Positions 22,095 to 30,904 of a stretch of 42,466 nt of DNA are shown here, one piece after another. The DNA lies in contig JAKSJP010000021.1 in the NCBI GenBank assembly GCA_024398105.1, positions 1-42,466 of the forward strand, read 5' to 3'. The notes beneath the pieces are model-generated. The model was not told the origin of the DNA. It ran no database searches and saw nothing but the letters and a program-made list of their open reading frames with translations. This DNA comes from Bacteroidales bacterium. Lineage in GTDB: Bacteria; Bacteroidota; Bacteroidia; Bacteroidales; UBA932. The position numbers and the translations under genes are program-made. Numbering within the stretch: position 1 is the stretch's first letter; every line of letters begins with the position of its first letter.

Positions 22095-24338
22095 TTACCT
22101 GATCTCGATGTCGATGATCTCGCGGATGTCGTCAGAAGCACCGCCGAGCATGAGTGAGACAGGACCTCTTTCGAGAGCCCATGTGTTGAGGGCCTCGTCC
22201 CAGTGGCGGAGTTCGCTTACAGGGATCTCAAGTGTCACCTTGCTGGTCGCACCGGCAGCGACTGTCACTCTCTTGAATGCCTTGAGTTCCTTGAAAGGAC
22301 GTTCGATGCGGGACTCAGGCCAACGTACATAGAGCTGGGCCACCTCGTCTGCTTCCATGGAACCGGTGTTCCTGATGTCGAAGCTGACCTTGATGGTCTC
22401 TCCCATCTTGTAGCTGTCCTTGTTTGCCTTTGGCTGTCCGTACTCGAAGAATACGTATGAGAGTCCGTGTCCGAACGCATACATGACAGGGACGTTCTTG
22501 GTCTCGAACCATCTGTAGCCTACGAAGATGCCTTCTGAGTAGTGTGCGTCAGGAGACCTTCTGATGTTGGCTCTGCGCTGTCCGCCGATGTCCTGGCGGT
22601 ACTGGTTTCCGAAGAGGTCGCCCTGGATTTCCTCCTTCTGAGGGAAGTTGCCGAGCGCGAATGCAGGAGAATCCTCAAGCGCTACAGGGAATGTGAAAGG
22701 AAGCTTTCCTGAAGGAGCGATGTTTCCGTAGAGCACGTCTGCAAGGGCATTTCCGCCCTCAAGACCGTTCCACCAGCCCTGCACGAGAGCCTTGGAATAC
22801 TTCTCCACTACCTGGAGGTCGCATGGACCGCCTGAGATGATGACGCTGACGATGTTCTTGTTGACAGCGTAGATCTCCTTGATGATCTCTTCCTGGCTTA
22901 CAGGAAGCTTGATGTCTGTACGGTCAGATCCCTCGGTCTCGATGCTCTTGTTGGTTCCGCAGAAGAAGAATACGGCCTCGGCGCCCTTTGCTGCCTCGAG
23001 TGCTTCCTCGAGAAGCTTAGGATCCACAGCCTCGTCGATGGTCTTCGCAGCGTTCCTGGCATTCCTGCCGTATCTGCCCATGAAGTTCCTGTATGCAGGA
23101 GCGTAGACGATCTCCATGCCTTCAGGTGCCCTGTTCTGGAGTCCCTGGAGAGGTGTCACCTCATAGACTGACTTCACGCCTGCTCCCATGCCGCCTGACT
23201 GGGTGTTGAGGGTAGCGTTGAGACCGATCACAGCGATCTTCTTCGCCTCCTTGCTTACAGGGAGGAAGTCGTTGCTGTTCTTGAGGAGTACGATAGACTT
23301 CGAAGCAACCTCGTATGCTGTCTTTCGGCTCTCAGGCTGGGATGCTGTGGCAAGGTTGCACTCATCCTCAGGGATAGCCTCTACGGTGAAGCGGAGACGG
23401 AGGAGCTCCTTTACCTTTGCATCCACTACGCTCTCAGGGACTGCACCTGTCTTCACTGAATCGATGAGGGCAGGTCCGAGATAGGTGTCGCCGGTCATCT
23501 GGACGTCAAGACCATGGAGAGCTGCTCCCATTGTAGAATGTGTTCCGCCCCAGTCTGACACTGTGATTCCCTTGAAACCCCACTCTCCGCGGAGGATCTC
23601 GTTGAGGAGATGCTCGTTCTCAGAGCAGTAGTAGCCGTTGACCTTGTTGTATGCAGGCATCACAGCCCAGGCGCCACCTTCCTTGACCGCTGCCTCGAAA
23701 GGCTTGAGGTAGATCTCTCTCATGACACGCTCGTCGGCGATGACATTGACGCTGCCTCGGTTGGTCTCCTGGTTGTTGAGCGCGAAGTGCTTGATGCAGG
23801 CTGCTGTTCCTTCTTCCTGCACTCCCTTGACGTAGTTGGCTGCGAGTCTGGCAGCGAGGAAAGGATCCTCGCTGAGGTACTCATAGGTACGTCCGCCTAC
23901 AGGGAGTCTCTGGATGTTGATGGCAGGGCCGAGGATGACATCCTTTCCTCTTACCCTGGCCTCTTTGCCCATTCCCTTTCCATACATGTGGGCCAGTTCC
24001 TCTGACCATGTCGCCGCAAGTGCGGAACCGGTAGGGAAGTATGTGGCTGAGTCGGTCACCCAGCCTGCTGACTGGAAGCCGTTGGGAACACCTTCTTCAC
24101 GGATACCGAAAGGACCATCGGCATACTTGATGTCCTGGATGCCGAGTCTAGGCACTCCTTCAGAAGACATGTTCGTCTTGCTGTGGAGCATCTCTACCTT
24201 CTCTTCAAGAGTCATCTGTGCGATGATCTTGTCGATTTTCCTGTCGTTTACCGTGAGTACGTCCTGAGGAGACTTTGGACCTCCGCAGGAAACCATTGCT
24301 GCCATGGCAAGCAGCGGGGTGATTCTGTCAAGCTTCAT
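22095..24338 (-). CDS. GH3 family beta-glucosidase lipoprotein
   Basis: A 747-residue enzyme with a lipoprotein signal (MKLDRITPLLAMAAMVSC, cysteine 18). The GH3 N-domain has KYADGPFGIR, KHFALNNQETNRG and the nucleophile in GITVSDWGGTHS (D262). The (alpha/beta)6 C-domain has GPCDLQVVEKYSKALVQGWW. A fibronectin-III-like domain closes the protein (FDIRNTGSMEADEVAQLYVR). It would release glucose or xylose from beta-linked oligosaccharides at the cell surface or in the periplasm. Its start lies 25 bases after the pta stop, so read-through from pta is possible. It is followed by the metal-efflux promoter. Confidence 0.92.
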   Translation of the reverse strand: MKLDRITPLLAMAAMVSCGGPKSPQDVLTVNDRKIDKIIAQMTLEEKVEMLHSKTNMSSEGVPRLGIQDIKYADGPFGIREEGVPNGFQSAGWVTDSATYFPTGSALAATWSEELAHMYGKGMGKEARVRGKDVILGPAINIQRLPVGGRTYEYLSEDPFLAARLAANYVKGVQEEGTAACIKHFALNNQETNRGSVNVIADERVMREIYLKPFEAAVKEGGAWAVMPAYNKVNGYYCSENEHLLNEILRGEWGFKGITVSDWGGTHSTMGAALHGLDVQMTGDTYLGPALIDSVKTGAVPESVVDAKVKELLRLRFTVEAIPEDECNLATASQPESRKTAYEVASKSIVLLKNSNDFLPVSKEAKKIAVIGLNATLNTQSGGMGAGVKSVYEVTPLQGLQNRAPEGMEIVYAPAYRNFMGRYGRNARNAAKTIDEAVDPKLLEEALEAAKGAEAVFFFCGTNKSIETEGSDRTDIKLPVSQEEIIKEIYAVNKNIVSVIISGGPCDLQVVEKYSKALVQGWWNGLEGGNALADVLYGNIAPSGKLPFTFPVALEDSPAFALGNFPQKEEIQGDLFGNQYRQDIGGQRRANIRRSPDAHYSEGIFVGYRWFETKNVPVMYAFGHGLSYVFFEYGQPKANKDSYKMGETIKVSFDIRNTGSMEADEVAQLYVRWPESRIERPFKELKAFKRVTVAAGATSKVTLEIPVSELRHWDEALNTWALERGPVSLMLGGASDDIREIIDIEIR

Positions 24339-24363
24339 ATGTGTGGTCGGGGAATGTGTGTTA

Positions 24364-25368
24364 TTACTTAGCGTCCATTGCCTGGCATGCTGTGATAGCG
24401 ACCATCTTGTAGATGTCGTCTACTGAGCAGCCACGGCTGAGGTCGTTGACAGGACGGGCGATACCCTGGAGGATAGGTCCGATAGCGTCAGCGTTGCCGA
24501 GTCTCTGGACGAGCTTGTAAGCGATGTTACCTACCTCGAGGCATGGTACTACGAGTACGTTTGCCTCACCTGCGATCTCTGAACCTGGAGCCTTCTTCTT
24601 TCCTACTGAAGGTACGAGTGCTGCGTCTGCCTGGAGCTCTCCGTCGATCTTGAGGTCAGGTGCGAGTTCCTTTGCGAGTCTTGTAGCCTCGACTACCTTG
24701 TCTACGACCTCGTGCTTTGCTGAGCCCTTGGTAGAGAATGAAAGCATTGCGACCTTAGGGTCGATGCCTGCTACGCTCTTTGCTGTCTGAGCTGTGCAGA
24801 CTGCGATCTGTGCGAGCTGTGAAGCATCTGGCATAGGGGTCACAGCGACGTCACCGAATACGAGTACGCCGTTGTCGCCGTACTGAGGAGTCTGGGTGAT
24901 CATGAGCATCGCGCCGCTGACACAGCTGATGCCAGGAGCACACTTGATGATCTGGAGTGCAGGACGGAGGGTCTCGCCGGTTGTCGAGAGGGCACCGCTG
25001 ATCTGTCCGTCAGCATCTCCGCTCTTGATGATGAGACATCCGAAATAAAGTGGATCGAGTACCTGCTGTGCAGCCTTCTCAGGGGTCATTCCCTTGTTCT
25101 TGCGGAGCTCATAGAGGAGGTTTGCATATTCTGCGGTCTTCTCTGAAGTTGCAGGGTCGATGATAGTAGCTTTGGCGATGTTCTTGAGGCCGAGCTTGTC
25201 AGCATAGGCGAGGATCTCGTCACGGTTACCGATAAGGATGATGTCAGCGAGTCCGTCTGCGATTGCCATGTCGGCTGCTGTGATTGTGCGCTCCTCGAGT
25301 GACTCAGGGAGCACGATGCGCTGCTTGTTTGACTTGGCACGCGCAATGATGCTTTCGATAAGAGACAT
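24364..25368 (-). CDS. pta: Phosphate acetyltransferase
   Basis: A 334-residue single-domain PTA_PTB enzyme that exchanges acetyl-CoA and acetyl phosphate. Motifs: RIVLPESLEERTITAADMAI, LIIKSGDADGQISGALSTTG, DVAVTPMPDASQLAQIA, MLSFSTKGSAKHEVVDKVVE and ILQGIARPVNDLSRGCSVDD. The start at 25368 fits the family start. In many Bacteroidales pta lies beside ackA (acetate kinase), but no ackA lies next to it here; it must be elsewhere or the partner differs. A TATCTTTG promoter core lies upstream at 25406-25413. Confidence 0.95.
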   Translation of the reverse strand: MSLIESIIARAKSNKQRIVLPESLEERTITAADMAIADGLADIILIGNRDEILAYADKLGLKNIAKATIIDPATSEKTAEYANLLYELRKNKGMTPEKAAQQVLDPLYFGCLIIKSGDADGQISGALSTTGETLRPALQIIKCAPGISCVSGAMLMITQTPQYGDNGVLVFGDVAVTPMPDASQLAQIAVCTAQTAKSVAGIDPKVAMLSFSTKGSAKHEVVDKVVEATRLAKELAPDLKIDGELQADAALVPSVGKKKAPGSEIAGEANVLVVPCLEVGNIAYKLVQRLGNADAIGPILQGIARPVNDLSRGCSVDDIYKMVAITACQAMDAK

Positions 25369-25405
25369 TAGATTATTGTGTTATTGGATTTCCGATTGTG
25401 TCTTA

Positions 25406-25413
25406 CAAAGATA
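25406..25413 (-). promoter_or_regulatory. Candidate -7 element of pta
   Basis: The minus strand reads TATCTTTG (TAnnTTTG), 37 bases before the ATG at 25368. The -33 box is not clear. Confidence 0.55.
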
Positions 25414-25424
25414 GCAAAACTGAT

Positions 25425-26069
25425 TTAGAATAGGAGGTCCTCGGACTTGATTTTAGGTACATAATGTATGCCCTCCTCCCTGTAGTATTTCAGGGATGCC
25501 CCGGCCTCGACCTCGACTGTCTGTATGGTCTCGCAGCTCTTTCCGACTGCCAGCACGCAGAGCGGTCTCATGCCCTCCGGCATGCCGAGTTCCCCGGCGA
25601 GCTTCGATGGGTTGAAGTTCTTTACGATGATTCCGTTCAGTCCCATCTCCACAGCCTTGAGAAGCATGCTCTGGAGCGAGATGCCGAGGTCTATGTCAAG
25701 CATAGGGTTCTCTTCCTTCTCTGATGCGACGATGATGAACGCCTCCGGCTCCGTGCCTGGGAAAGGAAGCTTCAGTTCGGGAAGGGCTGCTCCGAGCTTG
25801 ATGTTGGCGTTGACTATGTCCGCCTCGGGGCCTTTCGTCACCAGATGGAAACGGAGTGCCTGCTGGTTCATGGCAGATGGTATCCTGGAGTTCACACTTA
25901 CCATGGTCCTGAGCTGCAGCTCATGGACCACATAGTCCTTCTTATAGCCCCTGACGCTCCTGTTCTTTGCCAGAAGTGTGTCGAGCGACGGGCGCTGCTT
26001 GAGAGAAGGGGCCTTCGGACCTTTGCCGAAGACCGCCTCATATCTTGATTCCAGATAGTTGTCTGCCAT
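25425..26069 (-). CDS. Nitroreductase family protein
   Basis: A 214-residue FMN flavoprotein. The N-terminal FMN phosphate site is KNRSVRGYKKDYVVHELQLR, followed by RIPSAMNQQALRFHLV (substrate and FMN contacts). The middle helix is DIDLGISLQSMLLKAVEMGL, and the end has GMPEGMRPLCVLAVGKSCET. Members reduce nitro compounds, quinones or flavins with NAD(P)H. The gene begins 2 bases after the M3 peptidase stop, so they are cotranscribed. The physiological substrate is not known. Confidence 0.88.
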   Translation of the reverse strand: MADNYLESRYEAVFGKGPKAPSLKQRPSLDTLLAKNRSVRGYKKDYVVHELQLRTMVSVNSRIPSAMNQQALRFHLVTKGPEADIVNANIKLGAALPELKLPFPGTEPEAFIIVASEKEENPMLDIDLGISLQSMLLKAVEMGLNGIIVKNFNPSKLAGELGMPEGMRPLCVLAVGKSCETIQTVEVEAGASLKYYREEGIHYVPKIKSEDLLF

Positions 26070-26071
26070 GT

Positions 26072-28147
26072 CTATTCAAGTCCTCTTGACCTGAGGAGCG
26101 CGTTGAAGTCAGGATCTGCACCGCGGAATCTGCGGAAGAGCTCCATTGCCTCGTCGCTGCCGCCCTTGCTGAGGATGTTCTCCTTGAGTGAGTTGGCAGT
26201 AGCCTTGTCGAAGATGCCTCTCTGGCGGAAGAGCTCGAAGCCGTCCTGGTCGAGTACCTCTGCCCAGAGATAGCTGTAGTAGCCTGCGCTGTAGCCGCTG
26301 TTGAAGATGTGGTTGAAGTAGGTCGTGCGGTAGCGTGGGATGATCTCGTCGATGAGGCCCATCTCCTCGCACACGTGCTTCTCGAACTTCATAGGGTCGA
26401 TCACTCTGAGCTCGGCGTTGCCAGGTGCAGGGGTCTCGGAAGCCCACTCGCAGTCCTTGCTTACGTAGATCGATGTGAGCTCATGCCACTTCATGTCGAG
26501 GATCGAGGCAGCGGCAAGCTCTGTCGTCATGAATCCCTGGTTGAAGGTTCCTGCCTTGTTGATCTTCTCCACAAGCTCTGCAGGGATGACCTCGCCACTC
26601 TGGTAATGGGTCGCGTAAGTAGCAAGTACCTCTGGCTCGAACGCCCAGTTCTCGTTGATCTGTGAAAGCATCTCGACGAAGTCGGTAGGTACTGCGGTTC
26701 CGCTGGTTCCGCTGTAACGGCACTCGCTGAGGAGTCCGTGGAGGGCGTGGCCGAACTCGTGGAACATTGTCTCCACGTTGTCGATGCTCAGGAGGGCAGG
26801 CTTGTCAGCGGTAGGCTTCGCGAAGTTTCCGACATTGACGATGATAGGGCGGACGTCCTCGCCAGCGACAGTGACCCACTGGTTGCGGAAGTTGTTCATC
26901 CATGCGCCGCCTCTCTTGGTGCTGCGTGGGAAGTAGTCTGTGAGGAGGATGCCGACGAGGCTTCCGTCCTTTCTTGTCACCTTGAAACCTTCTACCTCAG
27001 GGTGGTATACAGGGATGTCAGTGAGCTGCTCGAAATTGAGGTCGTAGAGCTTGGCCGCTGTAGCGAAGACGCCTGCTCTTACCTTTTCCATCTGGAAGTA
27101 TGGCTTTGTCATCTCCTCGTCGAGAGCGTACTTGGCTACGCGTACCTTCTCGGTGTAGTATGTCCAGTCCCATGCCTCGATTCTGGATCCCTCAGGAAGG
27201 ATGCCTGCCTTGATGTCAAGGTCCATCATCTCCTGCATGTCCTTGATTTCCTCTTTGGCCTTCTTGATGGCCGGAGTGATGATGGACTGGAGGAAAGGAT
27301 CGATGGTCTCAGGGTTCTTTGCCATCTTGTCCTCGTCGCTGAGGGCGGCAGGGGTGTCGTAGCCAAGAAGCTGTGCCTTCTCGATGCGGAGTCTGATGAT
27401 GTCGAGGATCACCTGCTTGTTGTCGTACTCGTTGTCGTTGTTGCCGCGCATCGAGTATGCACGGAACATTGCCTCACGCAGGCTCCTGTCGGCTGTGGCT
27501 GCCATGGTCTCAGGGTAGTCGGAAACCGAGATGCCGAATTTCTCGGCGAAGGCGTTGCTCTCTGCAAGGAGGTTGTTGCCGAACTTGATCTGGAGCATAG
27601 AGATCTCGCTGTTGATGTCCTTGAGCCTTGCTCTCTGCTCTGCAGGAAGTGCGATTCCGTTCTGGGCGAATCCTCTGTAGGTCTGCTTGAGAAGCATCTT
27701 CTGCTCGCTTGTGAGATTGAGGCCCTCCTGTGCGTCATAGACCGCCTTCACCTTCTTGAAAAGCTCTTCGTTCATGTAGATGCTGTTGTCCCAGTCGGTG
27801 ATGATAGGGGTAGCCTCTTCTACGACTGCGTTGAGCTTGTCGGTGGCGTCTGTCTCGCAGAGGTTGAAGAGCACTCCTTCAACTTTCGCAAGGATGGAAC
27901 CGGAACGGTCGAGAGCTGCGATGGTGTTGTCGAAGCTAGGCTCGTCAGTGTTGTCGATGATGTCCTGGATCTCGCCCTGCTGCTGGGTGATGCCTGCCTT
28001 GATGGCAGGGATGTAGTCAGCTTCGGTGATCTTGTCGAACGGAGGAATTCCGTATGGTGTGTCCCATTCCGTGAGGAAAGGGTTCTCTTTTGTAGTACAT
28101 GCTGTCATCGCCATGATGGTCAATGCTGTGATAAATATACGTTTCAT
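26072..28147 (-). CDS. dcp: M3 family metallopeptidase (peptidyl-dipeptidase Dcp-like) lipoprotein
   Basis: A 691-residue protein with a lipoprotein signal (MKRIFITALTIMAMTAC, cysteine 17). The zinc site is MFHEFGHALH (H463, E464, H467) with the third ligand glutamate in TDFVEMLSQ (E492). The C-terminal HIFNSGYSAGYYSYLWAEVL is the tyrosine-rich substrate loop of Dcp-type enzymes. It removes dipeptides from the C-terminus of short peptides, in the periplasm or outside. The gene lies 31 bases after the msrA fusion gene and 2 bases before the nitroreductase, which suggests a stress- or peptide-turnover operon. Confidence 0.93.
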   Translation of the reverse strand: MKRIFITALTIMAMTACTTKENPFLTEWDTPYGIPPFDKITEADYIPAIKAGITQQQGEIQDIIDNTDEPSFDNTIAALDRSGSILAKVEGVLFNLCETDATDKLNAVVEEATPIITDWDNSIYMNEELFKKVKAVYDAQEGLNLTSEQKMLLKQTYRGFAQNGIALPAEQRARLKDINSEISMLQIKFGNNLLAESNAFAEKFGISVSDYPETMAATADRSLREAMFRAYSMRGNNDNEYDNKQVILDIIRLRIEKAQLLGYDTPAALSDEDKMAKNPETIDPFLQSIITPAIKKAKEEIKDMQEMMDLDIKAGILPEGSRIEAWDWTYYTEKVRVAKYALDEEMTKPYFQMEKVRAGVFATAAKLYDLNFEQLTDIPVYHPEVEGFKVTRKDGSLVGILLTDYFPRSTKRGGAWMNNFRNQWVTVAGEDVRPIIVNVGNFAKPTADKPALLSIDNVETMFHEFGHALHGLLSECRYSGTSGTAVPTDFVEMLSQINENWAFEPEVLATYATHYQSGEVIPAELVEKINKAGTFNQGFMTTELAAASILDMKWHELTSIYVSKDCEWASETPAPGNAELRVIDPMKFEKHVCEEMGLIDEIIPRYRTTYFNHIFNSGYSAGYYSYLWAEVLDQDGFELFRQRGIFDKATANSLKENILSKGGSDEAMELFRRFRGADPDFNALLRSRGLE

Positions 28148-28178
28148 TATTGTCTGTTGTTTTTTCTGAATAGTCTTT

Positions 28179-29117
28179 TTACTGGAGATATATGAGCTTT
28201 ACGATCAGCTCGAGCCATTCCTTGTCTGTCCTGTCGAAGGTCGCGAGGTCCTTGCTGTCGATGTCGAGCTCCGCCACGAAATTGCCGTCCTTGTCATGGA
28301 CCGGGACCACGATCTCGCTCTGCGAGAGGGAACTGCATGCGATATGGCCAGGGAATTCGTGTACGTCCGGCACCACTACGGTCTCGTTCCTTGCCCACGC
28401 CGTTCCGCATACTCCGCGGCCTTTCCTGATACGGAAACATGCCTCCGGTCCCTGGAACGGTCCGAGTACCAGTTCCTCGCCTTCGCCGCTCATGTCCGGC
28501 TTGACGATATAGAATCCGGTCCACCAGAAATGCAGGCGGCCATGGATCATGGCAACTGTATTCGACATCCTCGCGATGACATCCGGCTCGTCTCCCAGCA
28601 GGAGCTCGAGCTCGCTGAGAAGCTTCGCGTAGACGAATGTCTTGAGAGGAAGGTGGCAGTATCCTGTAGGATTTCGGTTGAGATAGTCCTGATGGTAGTC
28701 CTCGGCGCTGTACCAGTTGCGCAGAGGCTCGACCTCCACTGAGAGAGGCTCTCCGGCCTTGGCTTCCTGCTCTGCGTAGACTTTCTGTATGGCAGGAAGC
28801 TCTGCCTCGTCGGTGTAGTAGATGCCTGTGCGGTACCTTGTTCCCTCGTCCTCGCCCTGCTTGTTGAGGCTGGTAGGGTCGATGATCATGAAGAACAGGT
28901 TGAGCAGCTTCTCGAGAGGCATCCTGTCGGCATCGTATTCAATCCTTACGGTCTCTGCGAAACCTGTGGTGTCTGTATAGACTTCCTTGTAAGTGGGATT
29001 CTCGGTGTTTCCGTTGGCGAATCCTGTCCTTGTCCCGAGGATTCCGCCTATCTGCTGGAAGAAGTGTTCTGCTCCCCAGAAGCATCCTCCTGCGAGGTAT
29101 ATGGTCTTTTTGTTCAT
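28179..29117 (-). CDS. msrA: MsrA fused to free-methionine-(R)-sulfoxide reductase
   Basis: A 312-residue fusion starting at 29117 (MNKKTIYLAGGCFWGAE). The frame is open far upstream (to 29984), but that part is antisense to the metallopeptidase gene. Residues 1-155 are MsrA with catalytic C12 in GGCFWG and the C-terminal resolving-type TGYCH (C154). Residues about 160-312 are a GAF-type fRMsr with C227 (GPFQGPEACFRI), C237 (GRGVCGTA) and C261 (FPGHIACSS), the three conserved cysteines. The fusion would repair methionine S-sulfoxide in proteins and free methionine R-sulfoxide in one protein. No signal peptide, so cytoplasmic. It is divergent from the metallopeptidase gene. Confidence 0.93.
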   Translation of the reverse strand: MNKKTIYLAGGCFWGAEHFFQQIGGILGTRTGFANGNTENPTYKEVYTDTTGFAETVRIEYDADRMPLEKLLNLFFMIIDPTSLNKQGEDEGTRYRTGIYYTDEAELPAIQKVYAEQEAKAGEPLSVEVEPLRNWYSAEDYHQDYLNRNPTGYCHLPLKTFVYAKLLSELELLLGDEPDVIARMSNTVAMIHGRLHFWWTGFYIVKPDMSGEGEELVLGPFQGPEACFRIRKGRGVCGTAWARNETVVVPDVHEFPGHIACSSLSQSEIVVPVHDKDGNFVAELDIDSKDLATFDRTDKEWLELIVKLIYLQ

Positions 29118-29186
29118 ATTTGGTTTCTTATCTTGCAAAGATGGCCTATTATTTCTAAATTGCCAATGATTTAAAGCTTGATAATT

Positions 29187-29966
29187 ATGGTTAGAAGTCT
29201 CGGAATCCTGTTGGCCGTTGTCCTTATGACAGTATCGTCTGTGTCGTATGGTCAGGAATGCCTTCTTCGCCGCCCGGCTGCGGAAATGCCTTACACTGTG
29301 GATGAGTATGGCTACGCTACTTATCAGTACTGCGGTTTCACCTTCAAGATGAAGGAGAGCTACATTTCCTCTGAATATGGACAGAAGGGAATCGAGAGGA
29401 TGATGGATGACCTCGAGAGGATCAGTTCCATGATTCCGGACAAGGCCCTGAAGGTGATGAGGTCGAGGGCGATCTGGATGGAGGAGAACAATACCCATAA
29501 CCGCAGTGCGGCCTGGTACCATACCTCGGCAGGCTATCCTGCTTCCATAGGTGACATCGACGCCAAGGGCAAGTGCCTTGAGATCACCAACATCGAGAAG
29601 TATGTCAACACAACGGCGAAGAACCAGCCTATGATGGTCCTGCATGAACTGTGTCACCTCTACCATGACCAGGGACTCGGCGGAAGCAGCAACAAGGACA
29701 TCATGGCGGCATATCTCAATGCAAAGGAGAAGGGTCTTTACAAGACCTACTGGAGAAGGGGAGACGTCGCTGCCACCGCTGCGACGGAGACCACTTACCA
29801 TGAGACCGAAAAGGAGCATTGCTACTGTATGAACAATGATTTCGAGTTCTTCGCCGAGATGTGCGAGGCCTACTGGGGCGAGAACGACTATTTCCCATAC
29901 GACAACGGGGACCTCAGGAACTTCGATCCGGTGGCTTATGAGCTGATGGAGAAGATATGGAAGTAG
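29187..29966 (+). CDS. Exported anthrax-lethal-factor-like zinc metallopeptidase, copy 1
   Basis: A 259-residue protein, start at ATG 29187 (TTG at 29178 is less likely). Signal peptide at 1-22 (MVRSLGILLAVVLMTVSSVS). Zinc site: MVLHELCHLYHDQGLGG (H153, E154, H157), then a helix AAYLNAKEKGLYKTYWR and the third-ligand motif NNDFEFFAEMCEAYWG (E224). This order matches the ATLF-like (MA clan) domain, in which anthrax lethal factor has a similar EFFAE motif. The N-terminal part (about 30-110) has a YTVDEYGYATYQY repeat-like segment and no known domain. A tandem paralogue follows after 40 bases. The substrate is unknown; a toxin-like role is only speculation. Confidence 0.8.
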   Translation: MVRSLGILLAVVLMTVSSVSYGQECLLRRPAAEMPYTVDEYGYATYQYCGFTFKMKESYISSEYGQKGIERMMDDLERISSMIPDKALKVMRSRAIWMEENNTHNRSAAWYHTSAGYPASIGDIDAKGKCLEITNIEKYVNTTAKNQPMMVLHELCHLYHDQGLGGSSNKDIMAAYLNAKEKGLYKTYWRRGDVAATAATETTYHETEKEHCYCMNNDFEFFAEMCEAYWGENDYFPYDNGDLRNFDPVAYELMEKIWK

Positions 29967-30006
29967 AAATAATTGGTTGATCAATAATCAATAATTCAAA
30001 GATATT

Positions 30007-30816
30007 ATGAAAAAGACATTCAGAATGCTGCTGATGGCGTTTGTCGTCACAGCCGCTGTTGCCTGTGGCAAGGATGAACCGTATGATCCAGCCAAAGGTG
30101 ACGGAAACGGACATGGAACAGGCGTGACCGAGTCTGCTTATACAGTGGACAAGGATGGCTATGCTACTTATGAGTACAAGGGCTTCACTTATAAGTTCAA
30201 GAAGGATGTGATCGGAACTGATGCCGCAAAGAAGGCGATGACCAAGGTGCAGAAGGACATTGACCAGATTCTTACGATCATTCCAGATGAAGCTGTGAAG
30301 GTGATGCAGAAGAAGCCGATCTGGTTCGAGGAGAACAATACCAAGAACACCAGCGCGGCTTGGTATCACAGAGGGGCCGGCAGTGGTCTTTCTTTCGGTG
30401 GCCTCGCTGCGAAGGAGAAGTGCGTGGAGATCACTAACTACAAGTACTATGTAGACTGGACAGCACAGAACCAGCCATTCATGGTCCTCCATGAGCTCTG
30501 TCACCTTTACCATGATCAGGGTCTTGGCGGAGATGCCAACAGTGACATCAACATGGCGTATAACAATGCAAAGAACAAGGGCCTCTACAAGACCTATTAC
30601 TACAGGACCTCACTTTCAGACCAGAAGGGAACTGCATATGAGGAGTCTGGCACAAACAAGTGCTACTGTATGAATGACGCCTGGGAGTTCTTCTCAGAGA
30701 TGTCTGAAGCTTACTGGGGAGAGAATGACTACTATCCATTCAATTATGCTCAGCTCAAGCAGCATGACCCTGTCGCTTTTTCTGTAATGGAGAAGATCTG
30801 GGGAAAGAGATTCTAA
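30007..30816 (+). CDS. Anthrax-lethal-factor-like zinc metallopeptidase lipoprotein, copy 2
   Basis: A 269-residue paralogue of the gene before it. This copy is a lipoprotein (MKKTFRMLLMAFVVTAAVAC, cysteine 20), whereas copy 1 has a normal signal peptide. Zinc site: MVLHELCHLYHDQGLGG (H162, E163, H166) and DAWEFFSEMSEAYWG with the third ligand glutamate. Shared segments include YTVDKDGYATYEYKGF, IIPDEAVKVM and NNTKNTSAAWYH. It ends at a bidirectional terminator. The pair probably arose by duplication and then moved to different places in the envelope. Confidence 0.82.
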   Translation: MKKTFRMLLMAFVVTAAVACGKDEPYDPAKGDGNGHGTGVTESAYTVDKDGYATYEYKGFTYKFKKDVIGTDAAKKAMTKVQKDIDQILTIIPDEAVKVMQKKPIWFEENNTKNTSAAWYHRGAGSGLSFGGLAAKEKCVEITNYKYYVDWTAQNQPFMVLHELCHLYHDQGLGGDANSDINMAYNNAKNKGLYKTYYYRTSLSDQKGTAYEESGTNKCYCMNDAWEFFSEMSEAYWGENDYYPFNYAQLKQHDPVAFSVMEKIWGKRF

Positions 30817-30842
30817 GATATTCGTCTCAGACATATCGTTTA

Positions 30843-30883
30843 GACAAAGAGAGGTCGACTCAAAAGGGTCGGCCTCTCTTTGT
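30843..30883. terminator. Bidirectional intrinsic terminator
   Basis: ACAAAGAGAGG (30844-30854) pairs with CCTCTCTTTGT (30873-30883), and the inner TCGAC with GTCGG completes the stem. T-rich and A-rich flanks suit both the metallopeptidase gene (plus) and the lipoprotein gene (minus), which converge here. Confidence 0.8.
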
Positions 30884-30904
30884 TCTATATAAATGGACTT
30901 GAGA

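Noticed and set aside
26738-28195. A 485-codon open frame on the plus strand
   Set aside because: It lies antisense to the well-supported M3 peptidase gene and has a Val/Leu/Asp composition typical of a shadow frame, with no recognisable domain.
29118-29984. N-terminal extension of the MsrA fusion frame
   Set aside because: It is antisense to the metallopeptidase gene. The MsrA start MNKKTIYLAGGCFWG at 29117 is the natural one.
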